From Azolla pinnata (taxonomy: Eukaryota; Streptophyta; Polypodiopsida; Salviniales; Salviniaceae), in the NCBI GenBank assembly GCA_037176905.1, contig JBBBWG010005058.1, positions 1 through 27,032 of the forward strand: a stretch of 27,032 nt of DNA, written 5' to 3'. A program made the translations under genes and the position numbers. This document shows, in pieces, positions 17,976 through 27,032 of this stretch. The notes under the pieces were generated by a model, which ran no database searches, was not told the origin of the DNA, and saw only the letters and a program-made list of their open reading frames with translations. The stretch's first letter is position 1; the number at the start of each line of letters is the position of its first letter.

Positions 17976-20928
17976 ATGATGAGAAGGGCAAGGGCAACAG
18001 CCATTCAGCTGCTCAGCCTCGAAGCCTCTCTTTCGTCTCTTCCATCCACCAAACAGTTGGGATCGCCCCCTCTGCATGGCCTGCTCCAGCCGCAGCATCC
18101 GCCCTCTTCTTCCGTCTCCGCCTCCTCCATCAGACGCTTCTCTGCATCTCCTCCTTCGGGTGCGTTTCCTCATCCCCGCACCCTTCTATCAGTGGCATCT
18201 TGATATTGGGAGGACGTGTTTGTTCTTTTCAAGCTTTTTCGAAAATGTATCTTCCGGTATAGGCCGACATTTTGTTCTTTTTTGCAGGTGGAAGCAGCCC
18301 ATCAAGGGTTATTGCAGTGAAGGGCGATACAGAGTATTTGAGTGCCCTCAGTTTAGCTCAAGGTGAGAGGGAGGAAGAGAGAGTGAGGCAATGTTGATTT
18401 TCCCTGTATCAAACTGAAGTAGAAATTGCTTGTTTCAAAAGAAAGAGGAATAAGCTCTTGTGTTTGTGATGTTGAAAGGAAAGATTGAGCAATGGTCGTG
18501 AGTCAAATGAAGGATGAAAGTTTAAGCAATTCTCATGCGTCAATTCTCATATTTCCATGAAAATAGAAGTGGTTCTTGTGTGCCAATGAAAGTAGAAGCA
18601 GTTTTCGTGCTCAATGAAAGATGAAAGATGCTTGTGTGTCAATGAAAGAAGAAGTGGTACATGTGTGTTGATGCAAGAAGAAGCGATGCTTGTTTGTCAG
18701 TGCAAGAATTAGCAATACTTGTGTTTCGATGAAAGTAGAAGCACTTCTTGCGGTTTTCAATTGCGAGCAGGATATGGCTGCACAAAGACATAGTTGGCAA
18801 TTTGTGCTAGGTGGTACGGGCCTTATGACTTGTCTTAAAATCTAACATGTACTTTTTCACTTTTCTCACAGAAAACCAAGGACTTGCTGTCGTCTACTTC
18901 ACAGCGAAGTGGTGTGGTCCATGTGAGTTTGCCAGTATTGGAAATAAGTTATGAACCAATATCTGACATGAATAACAGTTGTTTCTTTGTTTATGGCTGA
19001 GTTTGCATCTCAAATCAAATGATTCAAGCTGTTGTCTTGAGAAAATATATGGTTTACGGTCTGTATGAGTTATGACTTCAGCTATGAAAGCATGATAGTA
19101 GAAAGGGAATTTTAGAATAACGTAACCTGTAATACCAAGATGAGAGAATACACAAATCAAGTCATATACTTCTGACGAGGTTCTTATAGGACTACGTAAA
19201 TGAATCTTTAGGCCTTTGTTGGATATGCTGTTATCTTCTATCATCCCTTAAGAACCTTGTATATTATCACTCTAAGGCGCGCTGTTAACTTTTCCTTCTG
19301 GAGGGGATCTATGTAAGCATACATACACACAGTCATATACATGGCTGTAGAAATTACTATAATCTAGTCCCTAGTTATATGCATGAAACACTTTAATGTG
19401 TAATAACTCAAATCAAGAACCTTCTAGGAAGATAGAAAGTTTCTCCTCCTTAGTAGGTTCGGCTCTGCAATAGCCTAGAGTTTCTCCTGTGAATCGTTTC
19501 TTCCTCTGTGCTTATATTTCTTGGTTACAGTTTTGACATGAAAATTATTTCTGATTTTGTAGGCAAGATGATATCGCCTATCGTTGATGAACTTAGTACC
19601 AAGTATGATAAAGCAACATTCTTGAAGGTGGACATTGATGAGGTCAGTGGTTAGTAAGCTCACTACTTTTCATGATTTTCGTTACTGGATAAGCCCATAG
19701 ACAAGTAACGTCATTGATAATATCCTATGGATACTAACATGCTTGCAGGAAAAGTTGTCGGAGATAGTATCAGATGAAAGAATTGCATCAGTGGTTAGTC
19801 TCTTCTATCTTTTGTACATATGCGCACACACACAAACACGCACACACAAGTTCACATATTTTCTTAGAGACCAAATTTAAACCCTATTTTCTTGATGGGT
19901 GTTTCCTTCTTAAGAAGGGATGCTCAGACCTTGGAGCAAAAGGTCTCTGTAAGAATAATATATAAGTATGAGCTGAACCTTCTAGGTGAGGTGGTTTTAA
20001 CTATAGTACAAAGTTATCACATTCTCTACATATGTATACTGACCATATAGAGAGCAAGTGATGCTCATCTTCCACCAGGCCCTCAATTGTATACCTTGCC
20101 TAGCTGTTGTGATAGAGTGTGAAATTCATGTTAGTGATGAGTATGGTTGAATATGATCAATGGTCATCCTGTCATTGTATTCAATCCAACATTTGGTGCT
20201 GGTGTTTACAGTGCAATATCCCAACTTGGACATTTTGACATCTTCCCATATCAACCTTAGAGTTTATCATATCAATAATCACATGTTGCATAAAATCATT
20301 TGGAAGCTTGGAGAAATCTTCCAGATCCTATATGTTTTAACCATTTTCCCATGTCATCATGCCAACCAGATGACAGTATTCTGCCATTGTGACCTACCTC
20401 CAACTCTCCAAGAAATATTTAGTAATCTGTGATTTGAGATTTTCTTTACATTTGCAATACACCTGCGCATTCTTTGTTATGCCAACATCTCTATTAGTCA
20501 AGTGGGTGTTTCCAATAGTATAACATGCTAAGCTGTGGTTAGTGAGAGATTTATATAAATGTCCAGACAATTGTAGCTCAATTGATAGTGATGTTTGGTA
20601 AGGATAAAAAATTCATGCATTCAACAATTACATACAACAATGGCATCTAAAAAGTGGTTAGAATGAGATTTAAAAATGGATTCATTGCAATGGGTTAGAC
20701 ACTTCACAACTTGGGCATTCACCGTTATGTGAGAAAGGAGTTCAACGATTTGCTACAAATGTCATGTGTAAATATGCCTAATGAAAGAGAGCCTGGAGTG
20801 AACTGATACCTTCTGTTTTTGTCTGGCAGCCAACATTCAGATTTTTCCAAGGTGGCAAAGCAATTGGTGATGTGATTGGTGCAAATGCGAATGCTTTGAA
20901 AGACAAGCTGGCTGCATTGATCAAGTAA
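17976..20928 (+). CDS. TRXO: Mitochondrial thioredoxin o, six exons
   Basis: Small thiol-disulfide oxidoreductase of the plant mitochondrial thioredoxin system, normally reduced by NADPH-thioredoxin reductase and acting on respiratory and redox enzymes. Exons are 17976-18159, 18288-18362, 18872-18922, 19563-19642, 19749-19793 and 20830-20928. All introns are GT-AG, and the frame closes to 177 residues. The N-terminus is Arg/Ser-rich without acidic clusters up to about residue 55 apart from one Glu, and contains IRRFSAS, an R-3 type presequence cleavage motif (RF before S). The catalytic WCGPCK is at residues 100-105, with the Cys at 101 and 104. FLKVDIDE and the SVPTF cis-Pro loop (Pro146), then FFQGG..IG..IGAN, complete the fold. 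ATGATG offers two adjacent starts; the first is used here. Length is close to Arabidopsis TRXO1 (about 190 residues from memory). The TRX o rather than h assignment rests on the presequence and the FTAKWCGPC/DIDE pattern. Confidence 0.95.
18478..18760. repeat. Degenerate minisatellite, about 30-36 bp unit, in thioredoxin o intron 2
   Basis: Variants of 'GTCAATGAAAG.AGAAG..GT.CTTGTGT' repeat about seven or eight times across the intron, for example near 18590, 18640, 18670, 18700 and 18730. Spacing is irregular and copies are diverged. It is entirely intronic. Confidence 0.75.
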
Positions 20929-21831
20929 TGTCGTTCAATCTGTCTTTTACACAAATGCAGCACATTGGGGTTGGAACAGATGAAACGCCGGATTATTCCA
21001 AGGTATGAAATAACGGGATCATTTGAGGATCTATCATTCTCCGGAGCACTCGGTTCTTCGATCTCGATGAACAAATGTCTTGACATTTGTTTCACTCTGT
21101 TCTTGATGTAAAACCCATTTCTCGATGATATATGGTGAGAGCACGGAGACAGAAAGGACATAGCTTTTTTTGTTTGATATCACTCATGTTGATCTTTTTG
21201 CAATGTCACATTTAATCCAAATGGTAGGAAATGGTGCGGGGGAATTCTTCGGAGTATGCAGTTGGTTCCTGTGTATCGGAATTTGGGAGTCTGAGGATGA
21301 GTGCTAAAACTTTATCCTCATGGTCTAAAAGTCAGGGTCTGGAGTATTTGTAGTCCGCTATCCGAAAGCATAAATGATTTTCAATGAGTTGACAAAATGC
21401 AGGTTATGTATGATGTCTGACTTACAGAGAGCTGCTTTACATGTGAGATCTAGGTCAGAGACATAATTTGCTGAAATCTTCGCTTTGAGATTGAAGGCTG
21501 AGAATGGTTTGCAAGCTGATTTGGATATGCGAGTTCCCAAATACTCGACTAACCAACCCTCGCTATGCTTAGCCTGTTTTTACTCTTAAGGACTTGTTTT
21601 AACAAAAGTTATGTATTCTCATTAGCGAAGCAAACATCAGCCTTTTCGAGAAGCCAGAAACAAGCCCCAGAAGTATGGAAGCAGGGAATTCGCGTCGAAG
21701 TGCCCTTGGAACGAGATTTGAGAGGAAGCATTCGAATCGGATTGCCTTGGTTAGGTAAGGTAGGTAAGGTAAGGTTTGGCCACAAAATGGTGAGCAGCAG
21801 GCCTCGGTCAGCTCAGAAGGTCTGGTCAGGT
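20929..21831 (+). other. Thioredoxin o 3' flank and intergenic DNA
   Basis: About 900 bp between the thioredoxin stop and the next tandem array. The first few hundred bases probably include the 3' UTR, but no clear poly(A) signal can be assigned. A GGTAAGGTAGGTAAGG micro-repeat lies near 21750-21775. No gene was recognised. Confidence 0.5.
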
Positions 21832-22500
21832 TTGCTCTCGGTCTGATAATGTCGAGTTTGAAACAAGATAAGGCAAGTTCCCTCGACACCAGCATATCAT
21901 TCACTCCGAGCTGAATCATTCGGAGCTCAAATGATTGAGCAAAAACTCTTCAAAACCCAGCTCTCGGTACGATAATGTCGAGTTTGAAACAAGGTAAGGC
22001 AAGTTCCCTTAGACACCAGCATATCAATCATTCTGAGCTCAAATGATTGAACAAAAACTCTTCAAAACCCAGCTCTCGGGCTCATAATGTCGAGTTTGAA
22101 GCAAGATAAGGCAAAGTTCCCTTAGACACCAGCATATCAATTATTCGGAGCTGAAATGATTGAGCAAAAACTCTTCAAAGCCCTGCTCTCGGTATACTAA
22201 TGTCGACTTTGAAACAAGATAAGGCGAGTTCCCTTAGATACCAGCATATCTATCAGCTGAAATGATTGAGCAGAAAACTCTCGGCTCTCGGTCCGATAAT
22301 GTCGAGTTTGAAACAAGATAAGGCAAAGTTCCCTTAGACACAAGCATATCAATCATTCATTCGGAGCTGAAACGATTGAGCAAAAACTCTTCAAAACCCA
22401 GATCTCGGGACCGGTGATGTCGAGTTTGAAACAAGATAACCAGCATATCAATTATTCATTCATTCGGAGCTGAAATGATTTGAGCAAAAAAAAGACTCTT
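21832..22500. repeat. Six-copy tandem array, 97-126 bp units
   Basis: The landmark TAATGTCGAGTTTGAAACAAG (with variants) begins near 21847, 21973, 22084, 22198, 22295 and 22413. Each copy continues with ATAAGGCAAGTTCCCTTAGA, CACCAGCATATCA, TTCGGAGCTGAAATGATTGAGC, CAAAAACTCTTCAAAACCCAG and CTCTCGG. Copies differ by substitutions and short internal deletions. The array lies about 360-1,000 bp upstream of the nitroreductase-like start codon. Confidence 0.95.
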
Positions 22501-22735
22501 CAAAACCCAGCCACAAGAAGAAGAAGAAGAAGAAGAAGAAGAGATTAAACCCTTCAAAACCCAGCCACAAGAAGAAGAAGAAGAAGAAGAAGAGAAGAGA
22601 TTAAACCCTTCAAAACCCTGCCACAAGAAGAAGAAGAGAAGAAGAGATTTTGGAGAAGAAGAAGGAAGAAGAAGAAGAAGAAGAAGAAGAAGAAGAAGGA
22701 AGAACAGGAGGAGGAGGCGAAGGAGGAGGAGCGAC
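22501..22735 (+). repeat. (GAA)n blocks nested in copies of the satellite end
   Basis: Three GAA runs (about 22515-22543, 22570-22598 and 22625-22735) are separated by GATTAAACCCTTCAAAACCC then AGCCACAA. TTCAAAACCCAG is the end of the adjacent satellite unit. The last run passes into GGA triplets about 125 bp before the gene start, so the tract is probably within the 5' leader or core promoter. Confidence 0.95.
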
Positions 22736-22856
22736 CCATCATCTGTTTCGACCGGATTCCGCAGATTCTCTGCAAACCCATTTCTGCGCAGACACCAAGA
22801 ACCATAACCCACATCTCCATTTCTCCGATCTCTGACACAGACGCAGGCCGCCGCTG

Positions 22857-25800
22857 ATGCTTCGACTAAGGTCCTTCCAAGCTTTCGGCTATGGCTTCAC
22901 CGCCACAATCAACCCCATGGCAACAAGCCTGCCTCGGAAGAAAGCATTCATCTACCCCATCGTCTCTTCTTCTTCTTCTTCTTCTTGTTCAGCACAGGTT
23001 TCGGAATCGGAAAATTCTGCATCTTCTTCTTCGTCTTCTTCGCCGCCTCTCCTTCCTCATGGACCTGACATTGATGCGGTGCTGTCTTATCACGAGAGGA
23101 CGAAGCACTCTCCGCAGAAGTACGCGCAAGGTCCTCAAAACCTCGACTTCTCGACGCAGCCAAGCCCATTCCGACGATATCAGGGGCTCTCGCAGGTTCC
23201 TCTACGCCACTATCCGCTCAACATGAGCCCGCCGAATCAAACGCCGTACCCTAAAGCCTTCACCGGATTCCACGACGTTTCCATTCTCTCCAAGATCGCC
23301 GTATCCCAGCTTCTCTACGACAGCGTCGCCCTCTCCGGATGGAGAAAAGTGGGGGATACAACCTGGTCTCTGAGGGTGAACCCCAGCAGCGGCAATCTCC
23401 ACCCGACCGAGGTCTACTTCATCAGCGGCACGATGCTCGGCATCCACGACAAGCCCTTCGTCGCGCACTACTGCCCCAAGGAGCACGCGCTCGAGATCCG
23501 CGGCGAAATCCCCTACGATCTTTGGGTGGAGATGAAGAAGGATCTGCCCAACGACGTGGTGTTCCTCGGCTTCTCGTCGATCTACTGGAGGGAGTCGTGG
23601 AAGTACGGCGAGAGGGCATTCAGGTATGTGCACCAAGACATAGGGCATATACTAGGCTCGGTTTCGATGGCTGGATGTGGCCTAGGATGGGATGCTATAC
23701 TGGTAGATGGATGGGGTAATGATGATCTGGACCACTTGTTAGGCTTGCACAATGAAAGGAAGCCGAATCCGGCTGTTGGGTCCTCGCCCAAAGGCTGTTA
23801 TCCGGAGCTCGAGCAGGAGCATTCGGTTTGCTTAGTTGCTTGCTTCCCTGGGAAGAGGAAAGTGAATTGGGGCTTCCGAAGCACGACTGAGCCCATCGGG
23901 GAGGTCACCGGCGCACTTGTCCCTTCCCAAGTCGTGGCTAACACCATAGCTTCGAGGATGTCCCAATCTCGATGGGGTGGGAGGCCCACGCAGCTCAGCA
24001 GCGAGCATCTATGGTGGGATGCTATCGATCGCGCCATCGCTTCGTCGAAGAAACCCACCCACCCTGTACAAGTGTTTACGAAGCCTTTGCCCTTGCAAAC
24101 CGGGCTTTCGAGCGTGTACAAGCCATATACGCTCCGGGAAGTCATACTGAAGAGGCGGAGCGCGGTGAAGATGGACCCCGCCCACGTGATATCGAGCGAG
24201 GAATTCTATCAGATCATGGCGAAATCGCTGCCTTCGGGCCCTGGATGTGAAGTCCAAGGAGAGACTGCCCAGTGGCCCTTCAGAGTGCTTCCTTGGGATG
24301 CAGAGGTTCATATGGCCGTGTTCGTGCATAAGGTCGCCGGCCTTTCTAAAGGTCTGTATTTCCTTGTTCGGAACTCGGCACACGAACAGAAGCTTCGGAA
24401 GGCCTTACGCCCCGATTTCGTGTGGGAAAAGCCCGCCAAATGTCCAGAGAGCTTGCCGCTGTATCGGCTCGCAGAAGCCGATTGTGAGACGCTAGCCACA
24501 CAAGTCTCGTGCCTTCAGGTTTTGTGCTTCTAGTGCTCTTCTTCTCTTCCATGCCCGAGTGATCTTACTTCTCTTTGAAGAGCTCGCGTATGTCCTTATG
24601 TGAATATATATTATTTTGTGCTTCTACATGTAATGCAGGATATAGCCGGATCGGGGTGTTTCAGTATAGCAATGATAGGCCGCTTTGATGTGATTAAGGA
24701 AAGAGGTGCTTGGATGTATTCTCGCTTGTTTTGGGAGAGCGGAGTCCTTGGGCAGTGCTTATATCTCGAAGCACACGCATTTGGCATCTCTGCCGCTGGA
24801 ATAGGAGCCTACTTCGATGATCCAGGTAGGTTCATTCAACTAAACGTGTTAAGAAAGTGGTCTCTAATGGGTGCATATGCTTGATATAGAAAGGAAGAGG
24901 GGGTTTAGAGAGAAAGAGAGAGAGAGGCTAGAGGGAAGAAATGTAGCGCTCTACTCCTCTGCTTGGGTGTGTGGTGGTTCTTTGGATCGTTTACATGGTG
25001 GAGTGCGTGCTATGACGTGAAATAGTGGTTATGGGCCATAGTATCGAGGGTATGAATTGAACCAACTGCATCTAGATGCTCACAAACAGATCAGACTTGG
25101 AGAGGAAATGAGATCTACTGGATGTGTGCGTGTGCTCATGCATGCACGTGGGTAAAGTGGGTCTAGACCTAGAGTCCAAGAGTGATGATCACTGAACGAA
25201 GGGATTGTGGTGCTTGAGTCTTATTTATTGGATTCTCCTATAACCTAATTGTTTCGCCATCGATTACGATCACATTCGCATGCTTTACTGCCTTACAATT
25301 AGGCCTCTGAAAGGCGCAATGTTTGCTTCCAAAGCAGAATGATACAAAAACGAGGTTTATGTATCTAGAGAAAATCACAGGATTTTGGGTGCATGTTCTC
25401 TCCTAGATTTATGATCTTTGAGACATTTGAGATCAATTCCAGAAGATTTGGTGGTGCAAAAGGGTGCTTTGGAAATATACAGGGATTCTAATGGCAAGGT
25501 TAGGAACATCTGAACTTGACCAATTATATGAGCTAACCATGGTCTGTTTGCAAGTAGCTCATCAAGACGTCTCCAAAGATGAAAATTGAAGGAAAAGATG
25601 TGTAAAATTACCGTGCTGACTGCTCATATGCAGTCGATTTCGGACTCTCTAAGAGGGCCAGCTTTGCAATTTTGTGATATTCTGGGTGAAAGAACTAGAA
25701 AAGCCTTAGGCAAAAAGCATTATCGACATCATAGTGGGTAACAAAACAATCGTTTTTCCGTTGTTGGACAGAGAGCTAGAACTTATGGAGTATGATGGAA

Positions 25801-26694
25801 TATGAGCCAAATGGAAAATCCCTTGGTTTGGCACCATATTGGATGCTCAAATGTTTCTAGAAGATCCCTTAGTTTCATATACTTCTGAGTGTGGTACGGT
25901 GTGTCAAATGGACATAAAATGATCATCTCTTGTTTACACCCAAACTTCACGCGTTCCCATTTCAGCTAATTCTGGTATACATGATGATCACATATGGATG
26001 TAGTAGGAGTAGCAAAGAGAATGCCTTTATGATTGGAGGAGAGTGGAGAAATTTTCTGATCATAAGCATGAACCATCTCTCCTTTATAGTAGGAACTCTG
26101 ATCTATCCTTTATCCCTTTCCAAAATAAAAAAATCTGCAGGGGCCATGTCAAAATTGGCCCTTCTTGAACCCAAGCTTAAGGTTACCAAATACAAGCTTT
26201 ACCACTATACTTACAACAAGGTAGGCAGTTACGGTTGTCCGACAAGGCAGTTATTGTGGATTTTGTTAAGGGCTTCTTTTGTATACTGTGAAAGGCACAT
26301 TTCTTCCTTGGTTTTTGTTTCTTGCTCACATGCATTATTAGGCTTCCATCTATACCTTGCTCTGCAAATGTCGGTCTATCTGACGCTGAGTTTTCCTTAA
26401 AAGTCTGGGCTTTCAAAGATTTCTTGATCATCATTCTGCTCATTCTCTGAGTCAAATTCTGGGGTTTTCTGTATTGGTTTTTGAACAGTCCATGAAATAC
26501 TTGGGTTGCAAAGCAAGGAGTTTCAGAGTCTCTATCTTTTTACGGTGGGCGCTTCTGTCGAGGATAAGCGAATAACGAAATTGCCGCCTTATCCAGCTCC
26601 GAAGCCAAGAACACCAAGACCAGAGACAAAACCACCATCACCATCACCATCACCATCACCATTATCGACAGCTTCATCATCAGAACAGGCTTAG
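22857..26694 (+). CDS. Nitroreductase / SagB-type oxidoreductase-like protein, probably organelle-targeted, three exons
   Basis: Predicted flavin (FMN) oxidoreductase of the nitroreductase superfamily; substrate unknown. Exons are 22857-24518, 24639-24825 and 26489-26694, giving 684 residues with GT-AG introns in phase. The Ser-rich first 65 or so residues, with few acidic positions, look like a plastid or mitochondrial transit peptide. The body has two related halves. Residues about 145-350 contain RVNPSSGNLHPTEVYF and GHILGSVSMAGCGLGW, the SagB-like pattern. Residues about 425-665 contain REVILKRRSAV, AEVHMAVFVH, GLYFLV, then in exon 2 GSGCFSIAMIG, LGQCLYLEAHAFGISAAGIGAYFDDP, and in exon 3 FQSLYLFTVG. 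Plants carry a single-copy relative annotated as nitroreductase family (Arabidopsis At1g02020, from memory). In bacteria SagB enzymes oxidise azolines in peptide natural products; nothing here shows that chemistry. A second in-frame ATG at 22917 has a stronger context. The C-terminus carries an unusual Pro/Ser tail. Confidence 0.92.
24826..26488 (+). other. Intron 2 of the nitroreductase-like gene (1,663 bp)
   Basis: The donor CCAG|GTAGG and the acceptor TTTTTGAACAG|TC restore the frame GATGATCCAG-TCCATGAA. No additional exon is needed between FDDP and VHEI, a conserved junction in nitroreductases. The intron contains GA-rich sequence at about 24906-24930 and open frames that lack homology. 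Confidence 0.88.
26630..26662 (+). repeat. (CCATCA)n microsatellite coding for a Pro-Ser tail
   Basis: A hexanucleotide repeat in the last exon of the nitroreductase-like gene encodes Pro-Ser dipeptides (PPSPSPSPSP), a few residues before the stop. It follows a Pro/Lys/Arg/Thr-rich stretch after KLPPYPAP. Confidence 0.92.
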
Positions 26695-27032
26695 AGCGAA
26701 TCACATCCATGCCCTTAACATCGGGGTGTCATCCTTCGAAATGATCCTTTGGTAAATGGATGTTGTTTTGGTCCCGAGGCGAAGGCCACTCAAGTGTTAT
26801 TACTATTTACTGGATCTGAAACACTGATGCATGCAATGATCAAAAGGCTTATTTCTAAGTTCTCAGGCATGCATCTTTTTGTTGGAGCATCCTTCCCTGC
26901 AGCCCGATTCATAGTTTCTTGATGTATAATCTTTGTGTGTGAGCCAACCATGGATTATATTCATCAATTATACTTTATGTGTTTTTCTGTGACGAAATTT
27001 GAAAAATTCTGTCCTAAAACTAAAACAGGTTG
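26695..27032 (+). other. 3' UTR and flank of the nitroreductase-like gene
   Basis: The downstream region contains TTGATGTATAATCTTTGTGTG at about 26919-26939. This UGUA plus UUUGUGU combination is typical of plant far-upstream polyadenylation elements. No canonical AATAAA was seen, and the cleavage site cannot be fixed. Confidence 0.45.

Noticed and set aside
22456-22838. Minus-strand frames rich in Leu, Phe or Ser upstream of the nitroreductase-like gene.
   Set aside because: They are translations of the (GAA)n tract in reverse (TTC triplets), producing homopolymer peptides, not a conserved protein.
23202-23648. Open frames on both alternative frames of the nitroreductase-like exon 1 (minus 148 codons, plus 126 codons).
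   Set aside because: They are a by-product of the GC-rich coding sequence; the third frame matches the nitroreductase family throughout.
25930-26400. Open frame of about 156 codons inside intron 2 of the nitroreductase-like gene.
   Set aside because: It lacks an ATG at its start, matches no family I recognise, and lies between two exons whose frames join perfectly without it.

Overview
This is a nuclear contig from a land plant, most likely an angiosperm. The evidence is spliced genes with GT-AG introns of about 80 to 3,500 bases, plant-type FIP1 and thioredoxin o proteins, an organelle-targeted nitroreductase-like protein, plant microsatellites ((GA)n, (GAA)n) and a degraded non-LTR retrotransposon. 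The sequence alone does not fix the species. There is one assembly gap of 100 N (15099-15198).

Layout. Positions 1-1365 hold a decayed LINE-like reverse-transcriptase remnant on the minus strand. Positions 1366-3730 show no gene. Positions 3731-4404 are a degenerate tandem array of about 130-145 bp units that ends at a splice-donor-like site. Positions 14680-5001 (minus) carry a nine-exon gene for FIP1/FIPS5, the Fip1-like subunit of the pre-mRNA polyadenylation machinery; its last intron is about 3.5 kb. Positions 14930-16300 are a TG/CA-rich satellite (47-bp unit and relatives) spanning the gap. Positions 17174-17865 contain a 27-bp and then an 11-bp tandem array. Positions 17976-20928 (plus) carry a six-exon gene for mitochondrial thioredoxin o with a WCGPC active site. 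Positions 21832-22500 contain six copies of a 97-126 bp repeat that passes directly into (GAA)n. Positions 22857-26694 (plus) carry a three-exon gene for a large nitroreductase / SagB-type oxidoreductase-like protein.

The three genes look functionally independent: mRNA 3'-end formation, mitochondrial thiol redox, and a putative FMN oxidoreductase. Their grouping looks like ordinary plant gene order. I did not find a convincing new multi-gene system. What stands out is how each intergenic region has been filled by a different tandem repeat close to a start codon. The FIP1 flank is an unusually long alternating purine-pyrimidine tract, and purine-rich trinucleotide runs lie on the coding strand just upstream of all three start codons.

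Exon boundaries were read by eye from splice motifs, reading-frame continuity and remembered family sequences. Coding lengths close in frame for all three genes (1,553, 177 and 684 residues). UTR ends and promoters were not resolved.
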